This document shows, piece after piece, positions 11,605 through 23,820 of a DNA stretch of 64,000 nt (within the stretch, counting starts at the first letter, position 1; the number at the start of each line of letters is the position of its first letter). The translations under genes and the position numbers were made by a program. A model generated the notes under the pieces. It was not told where the DNA came from. It saw nothing but the letters and a program-made list of their open reading frames with translations, and did not search any database. Source of the stretch: Epiperipatus broadwayi (taxonomy: Eukaryota > Onychophora > Udeonychophora > Euonychophora > Peripatidae); the NCBI GenBank assembly GCA_028023455.1, contig JAQFVV010006638.1, positions 372,001 through 436,000 on the forward strand, in the 5' to 3' direction.

Positions 11605-12414
11605 GTGTGGTTTAAAAAATCTGTCTCCTTAAATAGATTGCAGATACCTTATATATGGTATAGAGAATCTATCTCTCTGAAAAATGTAAATGTCCAGTGT
11701 GTATCGTACAGAGAATCAATCTCTCTGAAAAATTTAAATACTATGAAAAAGTTAAAAGTAAATTATATCTGGTACAGAGATGCAATCTCTCTGAAAAATG
11801 TAAAGGTCCAGTGTGTATCAGACAGAGAATCAATCTCTCTGAAAAATTTAGATGCTATGAAAGAGTTAAAAGCAGATTGTATCTGGTACAGAAAGTAAAT
11901 CTCTCTGAAGGGATTAAATGTCCATTATATATGGTACAAAGAATCTATGTCTCTGGGAAATTTAAATGTGAATGATATCTGGTATAGAAAGTCAATATCT
12001 CTGCAAAACTTCAAAGTGCCTTATATATGGTACAGGGAGTCAATATTTCTGGAAAGTTTAAAAATAAAATATGTATGGTATAGAGAGTCAATCTCTCTGA
12101 AAAACTTCAAGGCATATTACATATGGTACCAAGAGTCCATATTTCTAAATGGAGTCTGTAATAGGAGGTTATATAAAATAAATCATCAGGATATGTTTTA
12201 TAAATACCCAGTCAAGATGAAAAATGGAAATATTAAAAAGGGACTGGATGAACATGTGCATTTTTATGCAGACCACCATATGATTTGGAAAGAAAAAGCC
12301 ATTCCAAAGTACCAAAAAATAAAAGAGAATGCCTTTATGCTTGCTGCTCTTGATGGGAATAAGGAAACCTATAATGCTAGTAGTTTGATCCCTTATCTCC
12401 AAATAAATTACTAG
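11605..12414 (+). pseudogene. Element A tandem-repeat protein ORF, one stop
   Basis: One reading frame spans about 270 codons, interrupted by a single TAA at 11896-11898. The next-unit sequence there suggests a C-to-A change of a Ser codon (AGAAAGTCA elsewhere, AGAAAGTAA here). About eleven repeats of 16-21 residues share the core YIWYRESISLKN. Two adjacent blocks (about 11689-11802 and 11803-11913) form a higher-order repeat. After about 12150 a non-repetitive tail follows (containing HVHFYADHHMIWKEK) and ends in ETYNASSLIPYLQINY, 167 bp before the 3' LTR. No known domain was recognised, and no RT or gag motif is present. The position is where gag/pol would lie in a full element. Translation from the first ATG is assumed. 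Confidence 0.6.
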
Positions 12415-12581
12415 TTTTCTAATGAAAAAGTATGATATTTACCAGTAGTTAGAATTTTTTTATGTATATTATTAGTGTGTTTATTATTATTAATGTATTT
12501 TATTAGTTATGATTTTTTTTTCTTTTATTAGATATAGTTAAAGCAAAAGTGCTGATGATTTTATCCAAAGGGGAAGAATGT
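12415..12581 (+). promoter_or_regulatory. Element A 3' untranslated segment and polypurine tract
   Basis: After the stop of the repeat ORF there are AT-rich bases and then AAAGGGGAAGAA at about 12566-12577, four bases before the 3' LTR. A purine run in this place serves as the plus-strand DNA primer in LTR elements. Confidence 0.7.
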
Positions 12582-15500
12582 TGTGTCATTACAATTTAGT
12601 CATTAGCTAAATTTATAGTAATGTGCATGAGAGAAAATGAACAAAAATCATCATCACATTTTTATATATATAAAAAAGGAAGATGTAGGGCATCCAAGTT
12701 TAAACCCTACAAAATCCAGTTTTAAAAGCTTTAGACAGAAAGAGAGTGGGTCAACAATTATATTCTTTATTCGTTTGTGTGTTAATAAAACTCAAACAGA
12801 ATGGTCCACACATTTAATTATTTAAGATTTGATTTTTTCTGTTAAAAAGCAAAGTTATAATGCATACGTATAGACAGTGTATGTGTAAGCTATTGATTGT
12901 TTTATATTTCACATATTTAACTTTCTTTAGAACTAACCTATGCTTGATCAATTCTAATATCTAATTCTATACTTCTGTTTTGCTTTTCTATAATTGTAAG
13001 TGGGAATTGAAAAAGTCACAGATTTAATTTTAAATATTAGGGTTATAATTACTAAGCTAGCAATTATATTACTTAATGTTAGTTTATGAATGATTTGAAA
13101 TGATAAAGTATGTGTGTACATTACATACAGAAATTTACATTTATTAAATATTGAAAGAAAAGGATTAAATCTGTCAAATTATTCTTTTTGTACAATTTTA
13201 TGTTAAAGGAGGAAATCTGTTGAATCAGATATCTATTATTGTAGCAATTTTATTTTTTTAAATGATTGTTTGTCACTTTGGGAGCTTAAGCTGGGTGGTT
13301 ACTCTTTATTTTGAAATTGTCTTATCTTAAGATTAGAGAAAAGAAACTCCAATTTTAGATATTACATATATACCTGAAAAAGGATTAAGCCTATTTTTAA
13401 AGACAAAAGTGTCTGAAAACAAGGAGTGGTTTTTTTTGGGGGGGTTGGACAACACTGTCACTCTAATTGGGTGAGTTGACTCAAAAAAATCGGATATAAA
13501 AGCAGTCTGGAAAATCAGTTGAGGAATTAGATTAGACTATTATTAGATTATTTTATTAGAATATATTGTGAGAGAGACTTTTTAAAAAAATTATTGAAAG
13601 TAAAGCAGATAAACATTTTAGTTCTGCTAGATAATTTTTTTTAAATCATTTTTTTATGAAGTTTTGAATGTTGAAAATATAAGAAATGACGGGGTAGAAA
13701 AATTATATATGTATCTCATCAAGACCTGACCATCATGTAGCCGCAGATCATATAGGGAAGAAAAGATGTCTTGTCTGAAAAATAATATTCTACACCTTTC
13801 AACTGACCAGAGAAATAAGATGTTTTTAAATAGAAGAAAACATTCACCTGCATTTGAAGATCAGAAAGTTGAATTAATCTACTGATAAATATTAATCATC
13901 AAGTCCAATTAATTGTTCCAGCAACTGAGTTTAAAACACAGGAAATTTATAAATGTGAAAACAACTGCTGTATTTGTCCACTCAAAGAATCATGCTTGAC
14001 AGGAAGAGAAGAAAAATTAATGTAATAATTTCCAAATTGTCCACTAAAGCAAATAACCACAATAGGATCATCATCATCAAATAATTATACACTTTAAGAA
14101 AGAGATTGTTCCAAAGAAACATGGAAATTGTTGCTGCCAAAGATAGACATTAAACAAGAGAAATTTGACTCACTAGAAGTCGCTACAAAGAACTGGTAGT
14201 ATATATATATATATATATATATTGATATATTTTCTTTATGATATCAGAGTCTTAATAAACCTTTAGCAATAAAGTGGTATAGTTTATTTAAAGAACTTTT
14301 GAAGACAATTCAGAACGATTAAAAACAATAATTTCTTACTAATAATAACTTTGAGCTCCATAAATGATCTTGAATGTATCAAAATTATTTGTTTATTAAT
14401 TTACAGTTATGAAATATTAATGTATAATATAATTTTTTTGTATTATTATTTTGGTTTTAAATAATATGTTGTTATTATGGGATAAAACACACACATACAT
14501 AATAATATTTTTATATGTGTATAATTGTGTGCGAATGTGATTTAATAAGCAGTGTTGAAATATTAAATTATTTTGTTTTAAGAAAGTATAGCATTTCAGA
14601 AGTAGAAAAGAGGGGGAGAAAATAATTTAAAACTTGTTCGGTAAAACTCGCTCTTTCAATTCTATTAACATTTTTTTTAACATCCTGCTTATCTGTTAGA
14701 TTATAAGGTATGTGTGTCAATGAGTGAATACTTTTTTTTATATGAAATACTTTTCTTGTGAATACAATATACTTTTGAAATACATTTACAGGAAAAAGGG
14801 GAGAATTTAAAATTTAATGTTATGATTTTAAAACAGTCGATTATCATTATTGTTGTTATTGTTAATATAAATTTTCATGTAAATATAGAAATTTTTATGT
14901 ATATGTTAGAAATGCAGTAATAAATATTAGTTATATTATTAAACGAGGCATATATAATTCATTAAATGTAGTCTTTATCAAGTGTGATCATTCATCATCA
15001 ATGGTTGAATATTAGTTGTTTAAGATATCATGAAATATGCTAAGATTAACAATAATTATGAATTTCTTTATAAAAATTAGGTTTTATGTTTAGGCTTATT
15101 CCTAAAGCTGTGGTTGAACCATTGTCATTATCATTATTATCATCATCATCATCATCATCACATTGCTGTTTAAATGTTTAAAGGCCATAAATAAATATTG
15201 ATTTCATAGTATTTAATGATTTCTTAGTAATATTATAACCACCATCCCATCATCTATTTCATGCAAGGATGAGTGAATTGCCATCTTAAATCAATAGTAA
15301 TCTGAGCTAGTAAAACTTATAAAAAATAGTGAAACACATTTGTTATGCTAAGATCTAAGAAATGATGTATGTCTAATGAATTTTATGAATTCCATTGCAG
15401 TTTAAAGATGTTTTATGTTACCTAGGTGTTTAATTAAATATTAGTGCATATAGGGCTATGGGTCTAAAATCAAAATCATACATTTTGTAAGAAATAAGGT

Positions 15501-16141
15501 ACCAAAAGGGATTCAAACCCAGTACATGTGAAAGGTTATTAGATATAACTGTGTCTAGATTCAGATAATCTAGTGGCACCCTGATAGACCCTATTCACTT
15601 GTTGCTCACTTAGACATGCACTTAACATCAAACAAAGAAATGAAAGTGAGTAAAATCTACAGTTGGATATACCTGAGAAGATATTTTATTGAGTTACTAG
15701 TGTACTCACCTCACTTAGTTTCCATATACCTGAGTTATAATAGTTCTTATTAATAATTTGTTTATAATTATTGATATTGTGATATCTTGAGGAATCTAAT
15801 TATAGAAGTATGTTTCATTTAGTCCAATGACCATTAGTATGATTGATAACTCAGTCTGACATTTTTGTTTAATAGCCACTACTCAGGTATTCTTCTCATA
15901 ATTTAATTTAAGCTACAATGCTTTTCATTTATTAAGCTAAATATTTATATTTGAATTGTTTCTTAATTAAATAATCTTTTATAATCCTTTTGATCAGTTT
16001 ATTTATGTTACAATGAATATAATATTTTAATATTTGAGATTTTAATAATATTTGGATTTTTGACAAATCCAATGATATTTTAATATACAATTAAATTTTT
16101 TTTTAATAATATTTCTGTTGAGTTACTTTAATTTTGTTACA
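12582..16141 (+). repeat. Element A 3' LTR
   Basis: 3560 bp, co-linear with 7946-11488. Differences include a (TA)n expansion at about 14200-14222, where the 5' LTR has a T-run. A short ATC repeat near 15140 also varies in length. It ends TTTTGTTACA at 16141 and is followed at once by ATATATAT. TATAAAAG recurs at 13495-13502. Confidence 0.85.
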
Positions 16142-16466
16142 ATATATATGCATTTATTAAACAATTGAAGACTCTTATTTAGTCTTTTATTTTTATAATT
16201 ATTCGTTTAGTCAAAATATGTGTTGGTGTTTTCCAAATAGTTCAATATGATCTACTCTTTTATTAACACATTCCCATCAGTATAAATACTACCTGCACTG
16301 AGTGATCTAGCTATTGGTCAGGCTTTTAATTTGTGAACTATCATCAATCTTATCCATCCTTCAGAATAATTCTTATGAAAACCATAGGATTGGCGCTTGG
16401 AATCAGATAATGCTGATGTCCATAAATAGGTTGATATTTATTACCGGTTTGGATAGTTTAATGCTA

Positions 16467-16469
<3 letters not shown>
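16142..16469. other. Spacer between elements A and B
   Basis: AT-rich DNA with no supported gene. The 72-codon open frame at 16314-16532 runs into the TA repeat (its tail is alternating Tyr/Ile) and is not credible as a gene. Confidence 0.45.
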
Positions 16470-16506
<37 letters not shown>

Positions 16507-16534
16507 TATATATAAATATATATACTATATAGGT

Positions 16535-16569
<35 letters not shown>
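16470..16569. repeat. Compound TA microsatellite at element B 5' edge
   Basis: Alternating TA runs are interrupted by ACTATATATAAATATATATACTATATAGGTCAC. The TA tract at about 16540-16569 separates GGTCACA (16533-16539) from the first bases of element B (TGTGACC, 16570-16576), which are its exact reverse complement. Confidence 0.8.
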
Positions 16570-16572
<3 letters not shown>

Positions 16573-19479
16573 GACCTTCCAAGTTGGCACCAGGAAGAAA
16601 TGTGGGAAGTTTCACATTTGTGTTAACAATGGCTAAAGATATTTATCTGAGAAAAATGAATTGAGATGAGATTTGCTATTTGAAATTATATTTTAAAAAA
16701 ATTAAACTTTAGTTGGATGTACCAATTGATAGGATTTTAAGTTATATATTTAGTAGTGGAAGAGGAAGACAGAAAAACATCAGGGAATGTTGGTATAAGA
16801 GTAGAGTTAATAGGAAGGTTATAACAGGTGTTGTTCATTGGTGTTCTAGATTATTGTCTACTCCAATCCAAGATTTATCTTGTATATATGGATGGATGTT
16901 CATTTACATCATTTCAAACTTTGTCCATTTTTTTAATATAATTACTTATAATGTCTAGGTTGTAATAGTAAAATTTACATGCAAAGCAAAACAAATATAC
17001 TCATATTTAATTGATTAAAATGATTTTCTTATTTATATATATTTTTTATTTACTGGTTATGTATTGTTTCTAATATTACATTTGGAATTGTAAAGATTAT
17101 CTCTGTGTTATTGAGTGACATTTGTAAATCAATATTTAATATTTGATATTTTTTTTTTCTTCTTATATTTCAATACTTTATTGTTGACATTTTCAAAAAA
17201 ACAAGCAAGTTTTGGAGTGTTGCCAAGTGATTAATAATAATAAAAAAGAGGGTGTGAGTGTGTGTTGACAATAAAAGTTTTTAACAGACTATTTAAGAGA
17301 AAAATAAGATGAACATGAAAAAATAAACCTACAAGGTTCAGCTCTGACTTCACCAGCAACAATTTGAGTTCACTGTTATAATGCCTGAATACCATGTAAG
17401 AATATCCACTATAAATCATTTAACATTTTGTTGTAAATTGATAATACTTGAATTATAAAAAATATTAGAAATGAAAATAATTGTGAGAAAACATATTCAA
17501 TACTATTGCAAAACGCTTTATCTTTTTTCAATTTTTAAAAACCTATTCTGAATATTACATAAAGTGAAATTAAAAAAAAAAGAATTTATCCAATATAATT
17601 TGTTATCTTAGTAAAAGAATTATAAACTAAGGAATTTATTATTCACATATATGACTGAAATAAATAATGAAATACATCACTGAACGCCAGTTAGTAATCA
17701 TCTATAGTAACTGTATACTGACATGGAGAAATTGTTAACAATGGGAATAAAAAATTATATCAAATTTAAAATTAAAAGGATAAAACCATAAAACTTTACT
17801 AGAATTGTTTCACAAAATTGGAGATTTTATTTCGGGTGATTAATCAAATAATTCCAGTGCATGCTAATATATTTATAATGTTTATTACAAGATTTTCAAT
17901 ATTGGAAACTTTCGCAGTTATATCAAGTTATTTATTAACCGTCAGGATTAACTTTTTGTTTGTGATTCATTTATTATAAATAGAAGCAGCGTATACATCG
18001 TATATATATATTGCTGACATTTCAAATAATGACTTTCAAGTTAATAATAATTCATCATCTAATGATTACATATCGATAAGTATTTCTTTGTATACTAGAA
18101 ATGTAATTTTTATATTTTTTTTAAAAGCTAATGTAACTGGTTATTATTATTGTAAGAAAATATATTGTCTTACATGATTAATAAAAATCATTCTATACAT
18201 AAGTTTTATATTCGAATGTGTATGTACTGTTATAAATATTATTATTGTTTCCAAAATTATACTTTTGTTTTATTTCAATTATTTCGTAGATAAATTATAA
18301 ATATTATTTGTGATAAATTCATTATATTTATAACATTTTTAATGCACACATAATCGACAATATCGGTAATAAAAAAATAGTATAGAAAACCATTATTAAA
18401 ATTAGTGTTTGCAAATTAATATTAAAATTTTTATAACATATCATATTAATATCATATTCATTTCATGTTTTTTTTTAACAATTCATTCTTTCAGTGTAAA
18501 TGAGATATTAGTTTAAGAGAAGTGTAATTTATTTAAGTAAGAAGGGAAGTGTTAGAGTTAATAGCAAGATGTATAAAATAATATAGGTTGTTTTTGTTAT
18601 TTTGTCTTTATTTTTAATAAATGTTTTATTGAATTAATATTCCATATGAATTTTGTTATATACGTTCGATTCTCCATTTTTACACACACACATATGGTTA
18701 ACATAACATAGTTATAAAATATCTAGATTTGCCAGTAGAAGTCAAATTTATTTAATTTGTCTGGAGTTGATAGATCTCAACATTACAGTGCCAATGTATT
18801 ATACTTTGCTTAGAGTAGATGGTGATGTGGATATAAAGGTACCCAATCCTCATCATTGTCTATCCTGTAATAAATGTGATAATTGATAATTTTGCAATAG
18901 TTTTATAATTGAATAAATGCATGGAATATGATTAAATTAGTGTTACAGAATCATTATCCATAACTGTTCTATTACTCTTATTTGCATCCTATATGAATAT
19001 CATATCCTATAACCTCAACTGAGCTAAGCCATAGAGTAATTATAGTATAAGAATCTTTTTAAATAAGTTAAAAAGCAATTACAGTTATACATTTTATTCT
19101 AACTTGTATAGAATTGGTGCCTGGTCATTTATAAATATAATAAAGTGAATAGGTGAAGAAGACAAAGGTTACAGGGTGGGTAAATGGCTTGCCCAATGTG
19201 GACGCCTCAACATTTATGGGTTAAATGCTCAATATATTTATGGATAAATGGTTCCCAATGATTGGGGCATGATATATAGAGGTTGCTGAGGATATAAATG
19301 GCCACACAATGATTGGTGATTGATTCGTCTATGTTCATATATGTATTTTGTTTCTTATTGGAGATTATATACTGTATTTTCTATTATGAATGGCAGGCAA
19401 TGTGGATGACATGATTAGTTAATGATAGTGGAGTGGAATAACAGCCAGCATGTTGGATTTGATTGATGATTATTGTACA
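16570..19479 (+). repeat. Element B 5' LTR
   Basis: The match to the 3' LTR ends at about 19121, but a TTGTACA at 19479 followed by a primer-site-like motif suggests the LTR runs to about 19479 (2910 bp, like its relatives). The 3' copy would then be truncated by about 0.35 kb. An 81-codon open frame (16713-16958, MDVPIDRILSYIFSSGRGRQ...) is also open in the 3' LTR (26463 on). The 5' copy keeps the uninterrupted site GTTATTTTGTC at about 18597, which is occupied in the 3' LTR. The start is firm; the end is an inference. Confidence 0.6.
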
Positions 19480-19520
19480 ATGGGATAAATGGCTGCCCAA
19501 TCATGGGGTCTTGATTACTT
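19180..19520 (+). repeat. Repeated primer-site-like motifs
   Basis: A GGNTAAATGGCT-CCCAAT-TGGGG type motif occurs about four times: near 19178 (GGTAAATGGCTTGCCCAATG), 19240 (GGATAAATGGTTCCCAATGA), 19290 (degenerate) and 19483 (GGATAAATGGCTGCCCAATC). The last sits 10 bases after a TTGTACA end and resembles the motif after the element D LTR at 52174. This is the likely primer-binding region of element B. Why it is multiplied is unknown. Confidence 0.45.
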
Positions 19521-20334
19521 AAGTCTCATATCTTGTAAAGTGTTTATATTTTTGTTGATATATATTGTCATATACCTGAGATGAGAAGTAATCCAGTACC
19601 ATTAGAATTACTTTATTCCTGTTTTAAATATACAGTTATTGCAAAATTGGGTCCAAAATAGAATCAAGTTGGCAGTGTTCTTATTCAAGGATTTTTTTTA
19701 TATCAATCTGGAAGATTAATAAAAATGTTTCACAAAATGGAACTAGGGGTAAATGGAGCATTAACTAAGGTTTGAAATAAGCCAATACCTGAAAGATGTG
19801 TCATAGATATTTTAATGTCAGATGTATAGTTTAAAAAAAAAACATTTTTTTATGTGAAATAAATAAATACAGACATGAAACAGCTTAATTTAAATTTTAA
19901 AGCTACATAAATATCACAACTTATAGTAAATGTTAACATTGATAGCATTATTTTATTTTTTTGATATTTTGCTTGTCAATGAAATATAGCATTGCTGCCA
20001 GATAAGCATAGAATTATTGATGGTGTTCAATTATAAAGTAGTAATGTTGTTCATATTCGAAATATTTCTGTTATAGAAAGTCTATAATTTTGAAGGTTAA
20101 ATAGGATGCTTGATTGTTGGAGTTTTGTTGGTTGTATTGCAAGTTTTGGTGATGTATGGAGAGTTTTTGTTATTATCTTGAGGATATGGTGTATTCATGT
20201 CACTGGTGACTGATTGTTCTCATTCACTGCTCCAACCCAAATTATGATATCAGTTCTTAGTTATCATGAAGCAGTTAACAGTAGTCCTACCATGAGTTTG
20301 CTTTTAAGACTCCAGAGAGAGCAAGGTGCAATTC

Positions 20335-20337
<3 letters not shown>

Positions 20338-20383
<46 letters not shown>

Positions 20384-20397
20384 TTATATATATATAT
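20338..20397. repeat. TA microsatellite flanking the solo LTR
   Basis: Alternating TA of about 38 bp, a short ACTTT interruption, then more TA up to the solo LTR edge at 20398. The other edge at 22990 also abuts TA. Confidence 0.8.
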
Positions 20398-22990
20398 TGT
20401 ACCGGTAAAAAAAATCACCATGCTTCATCACACACAGTAATCCGAATTCAAACCCAGTCCATGTCTAGGAATAGATTCCAAAATGCAAACTAAATTCAAA
20501 CCCAACCCTGGCATGACCCACCGATGACAATATTACAATGGTACGGGGTTTTCCCTTTACTAGCTCATCGAAAAACACAGACTAAATTACCTACAATCAG
20601 CTATTTCATAGATACCTTATAGTCGGGATATTGGCACGGCCAATAATTTAATGTATATATTTAAGTTGTCGATACAGACAGCAGGTGATTGACTAGATGT
20701 CGAGAGTAGTAATGCAAGAGAGACAAAATTAGGTTAGATAAATTTTTAATACATTATTGAAAGCATTGAATAATATTATTTACAGGTACGGTAAAACTCT
20801 CATATGTATTTTATAATAAATTGCTGCTAGTCATCAATAATCGGTTTGTACTGATTAACAAACTCATGCCAATATTTATGTGTTTAAATGGTTGTACAGG
20901 TTGATATGAGAATCAGAGTAATTGGAGCACTTAAAATATTTAACTACTAGCTTATATTAAGTTGTTTTATTTAATAGATTCAAACCATTGCGTATACGGA
21001 TAAATGGGAGGCGGTTTTATATAAAAATATAATATATAATACTGATGTACTGATGGTTGCAAGGATTAAGGTACACTACAATAATAACTTGCAGTGCATG
21101 GACGGAATACCGGGCGGCTTGTACTTTGACAAGTCTTAATGCCCCCAAGTAGATCCGAGACACTACAACCAGCCGGGATCATTTTCGAACCCCGGTGATC
21201 CAAGAGATTACCTGGAGAAGAATTTCTTTCTCTCCAACTGGTAGTAAAACGAGACGCCAACTTAGGCGAAGGTAAAGACATTGCCACCGTAACATCGAGG
21301 AAGAGTGATCGGAAGTGGATTTTAAAACGAAATTATATAAACCATTTTATCTATCCGTAAATGTTCTACGCAACAGCCTGATATAACTATTCAATAATAA
21401 CATGGCGAAATCAAACGATCGCAAAAGTAACAATTAATTAATTTCACTCTGAAACCCATAACTCCCCAGATTGTTCGGAAGGTAATAATAGCAATAAACT
21501 ATTCACTTATTATTATTACTCCGTAATAATATATAAAAAAAATATAATAAAATATTAGACTATTTTAAGTATTTGAGATTTGGAGTGTAGATTATAATAT
21601 CATGACAAAGTAAAAGAAACAATAAAAATACTTGAATATTTCTCAACTCAACATAAATGAAACAATTTTTAGTTCGATAAAAGAAAATTACTTTTAAATG
21701 AATATAATAAATATTATGAGATAAACTTTACTGTCTTTAATTAGAGTTGAGAAATATTATTATTGGCATCGTTTGTTTGTAAAATAAGTAATAGTAAAAA
21801 TATAAATGTATTCACAAATGGATTATTAGTAGGCACAAATATTAATAATTATTATCTAAAGACTAGAGCATAGAAATATTAGAGAAGAAATTTACTGACA
21901 GGTTTTTGGGTAACATTTTCAAATAAAAAACAAGAAATTTACATGCAATTAATTAGGTTAACAGATTAAATTTAAAATTATTACTGAGAGGAAAGTTAAA
22001 AAGTTCATGTAACAAAAGTTACCATTCTTTCTTCGTCCGGCTTTTCTTCTTGCGGTGATATGTATGAAGAACGTAGGCGCGCATTTTGAATTTCTTAGAA
22101 CGGCATGGTTAATTTAAATGTTGGAATTTGGAAGACTGGAAGCACGGAAAACATTACAGATCAGCGGTACGAAAGATTTAAATTGGCAGAACAGGGATCA
22201 GCTTCTTGGACTTAGCCCATCATTATTGCAGTTTACCGGGCGACTTCTTAATAACGGTTGAAGTGATTTCTCTGGATCAACTACTTTGCTGTAGCTCGAG
22301 ACGATCTAAGCACAGCCAAGTCAAAAGTTAGAGTGTCTCTAAGATGGCTACGGTTGACCTTTCTGCCCTAGTTTAGTTCATGACTCCGCCTCCTTTGATT
22401 TTTCAGCCTCCAGCAATATCCAATTTTTGACTATACAATAGCATTTGCCTTTCTTGATAAGAGTTCTACATTTCTCATTTCCATTGTTCGGTTTTCATTT
22501 ATTTTTTTAAATTTAATACATGATTCTAAATTGACAAAACAATTACATCGGAATTCGTGAATACAAAATATAAATTCATTATCTTAATTTATCAAAGTAC
22601 AAATTAATTATTGTATACCTTTTGTACAAGTAAGATTTTGATTACAAATACTGATCAAAAGAATGTGACTTTTGATCAGCATTTTTAAATGACTTTGTAT
22701 AATTTGCAAAATTAAAATTTAAAGAAAATATCCATGCAATTGAAACTTTTAAATTGAGCTAATATAAATCCACAAACCACACACACACGAATATTATTCA
22801 TCATGATTTGTGACATTTATACTCATACTCTTTACATTAAATTCTTTTTAAACAAACACAAACTAAATAACTTAAAATTTATGTGGCTTGGAATAGAAAA
22901 AGTCTCATTGCGGGTAAATAGTGGTTTAGAATTACCGTTCTTAAATGACAACCATGAAACTAAGATCGATTCTTCGATCTGTCTGTTTCA
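20398..22990 (-). mobile_element. Antisense solo LTR of the C/D family
   Basis: Read on the minus strand this 2593-bp segment starts TGAAACAGACAGATCG and ends TTTACCGGTACA, with TA repeats immediately outside both ends. Its start and end align recognisably, though divergently, with the element D 3' LTR (55225-58142). Shared blocks include TTCATG, AATGAGACTT, GGGTTTGAATT and GACTGGGTTTGA. No second LTR or internal region accompanies it, so it is a solo LTR left by LTR-LTR recombination or an unpaired end. Its middle (about 21060-21300 and 22020-22400) is G+C-richer than the surroundings. The 73-codon minus ORF at 21066-21287 lies in that patch, with no known domain. Confidence 0.65.
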
Positions 22991-23820
22991 ATATATATAT
23001 ATATGTAATATTTGTCTCTAAGACTCCCAAAGATGAGCAGGACAATATTTTATAAATAATAGCCCCTAAGACTTGGATGCACACAGGATAGTGAGATAGT
23101 GTTTGTAGTAAAATATTATGGGTTGTGGTAGCTTAGAGTGACTAAAGTGGGAGATCATCAGAGTGTTCATGGAGAATTGTCTGTTTTAAAAGCAGTGATG
23201 GAATTTCTTCTATCTATCTCAAAATTGTGAACTGCTAATCATTATTTTGGCTGTCAGTATCTGTTGGATCTTTAGAAGAATGGATGAGTATATAACTTGA
23301 ATATATAGCTCATTCTTAAAAGGCTATGTTCTATATTCTTATGTAAAGGTTAGTGTCTTCCATATTTAATAAAAATTGTATATCAGTTGTCATAGTAAAT
23401 GCATGTCATCATTAATTTTATTTTGGTTATAAAAATTCATTTTTGGTGGGTTATAAATGCTGGTTGTAATATTTGAATGCATCCAATACAGCATAAAGAT
23501 AGATGAACATGTGTAAATTATTTTGGTCTTTTTTTCAGTAATTTGAATTGGTGTAGTTTGTAATATAACTATAGTGGATCATGTAAAATTTAATTTATAA
23601 TTCCAGCTAAGTTTAGATCAATGTTATTTAGTTAAAACTTAATGTCTTCTTGCCTATGTATGTGTGGAAAATCGAACATTAGATGGGAAAATAAAATTGT
23701 GGAAATTTTATGTGGTTTTGGGTAATGATGGTGAATTTGAATTGTTGGTTTGGTGGAGGTTGGAGCTGGTAAACCTTAGTTTCTTTAAGTAGTATTAATG
23801 AATTTTTAAGAGATTATAAA
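22991..23820 (+). other. Element B internal DNA before the ORFs
   Basis: AT-rich sequence between the solo LTR and the first Lys/Glu-rich frame. No gene is seen. Confidence 0.45.

Larger units (their letters stand above)
7946..16141 (+). mobile_element. LTR retroelement A (complete, non-autonomous)
   Basis: Two near-identical direct repeats of about 3.55 kb flank only 1.09 kb of internal DNA. The ends are TGTGTCATTACA and TTTTGTTACA, the standard TG...CA form. A tRNA-Lys-like primer-binding site follows the first LTR, and a polypurine tract (AAAGGGGAAGAA, about 12566-12577) precedes the second. Both outer flanks are TA repeats, so a short ATAT-type target duplication is likely but cannot be counted. 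No protease, RT, RNase H or integrase is encoded, so movement must depend on another element. Oversized LTRs with a tiny interior resemble LARD-type elements. The LTRs differ by scattered substitutions and small indels, indicating insertion some time ago. Confidence 0.85.

Noticed and set aside
11697-11975. Alternative 92-codon frame over the element A repeats
   Set aside because: The frame used at 11605-12414 spans the whole repeat array with one stop and includes the unique tail; this one is a shadow.
21090-21290. Possible tRNA gene or tRNA-derived SINE (GGGGTTCGAAAATG on the minus strand)
   Set aside because: Only a B-box-like word is visible; no A box at the right spacing and no cloverleaf could be drawn.
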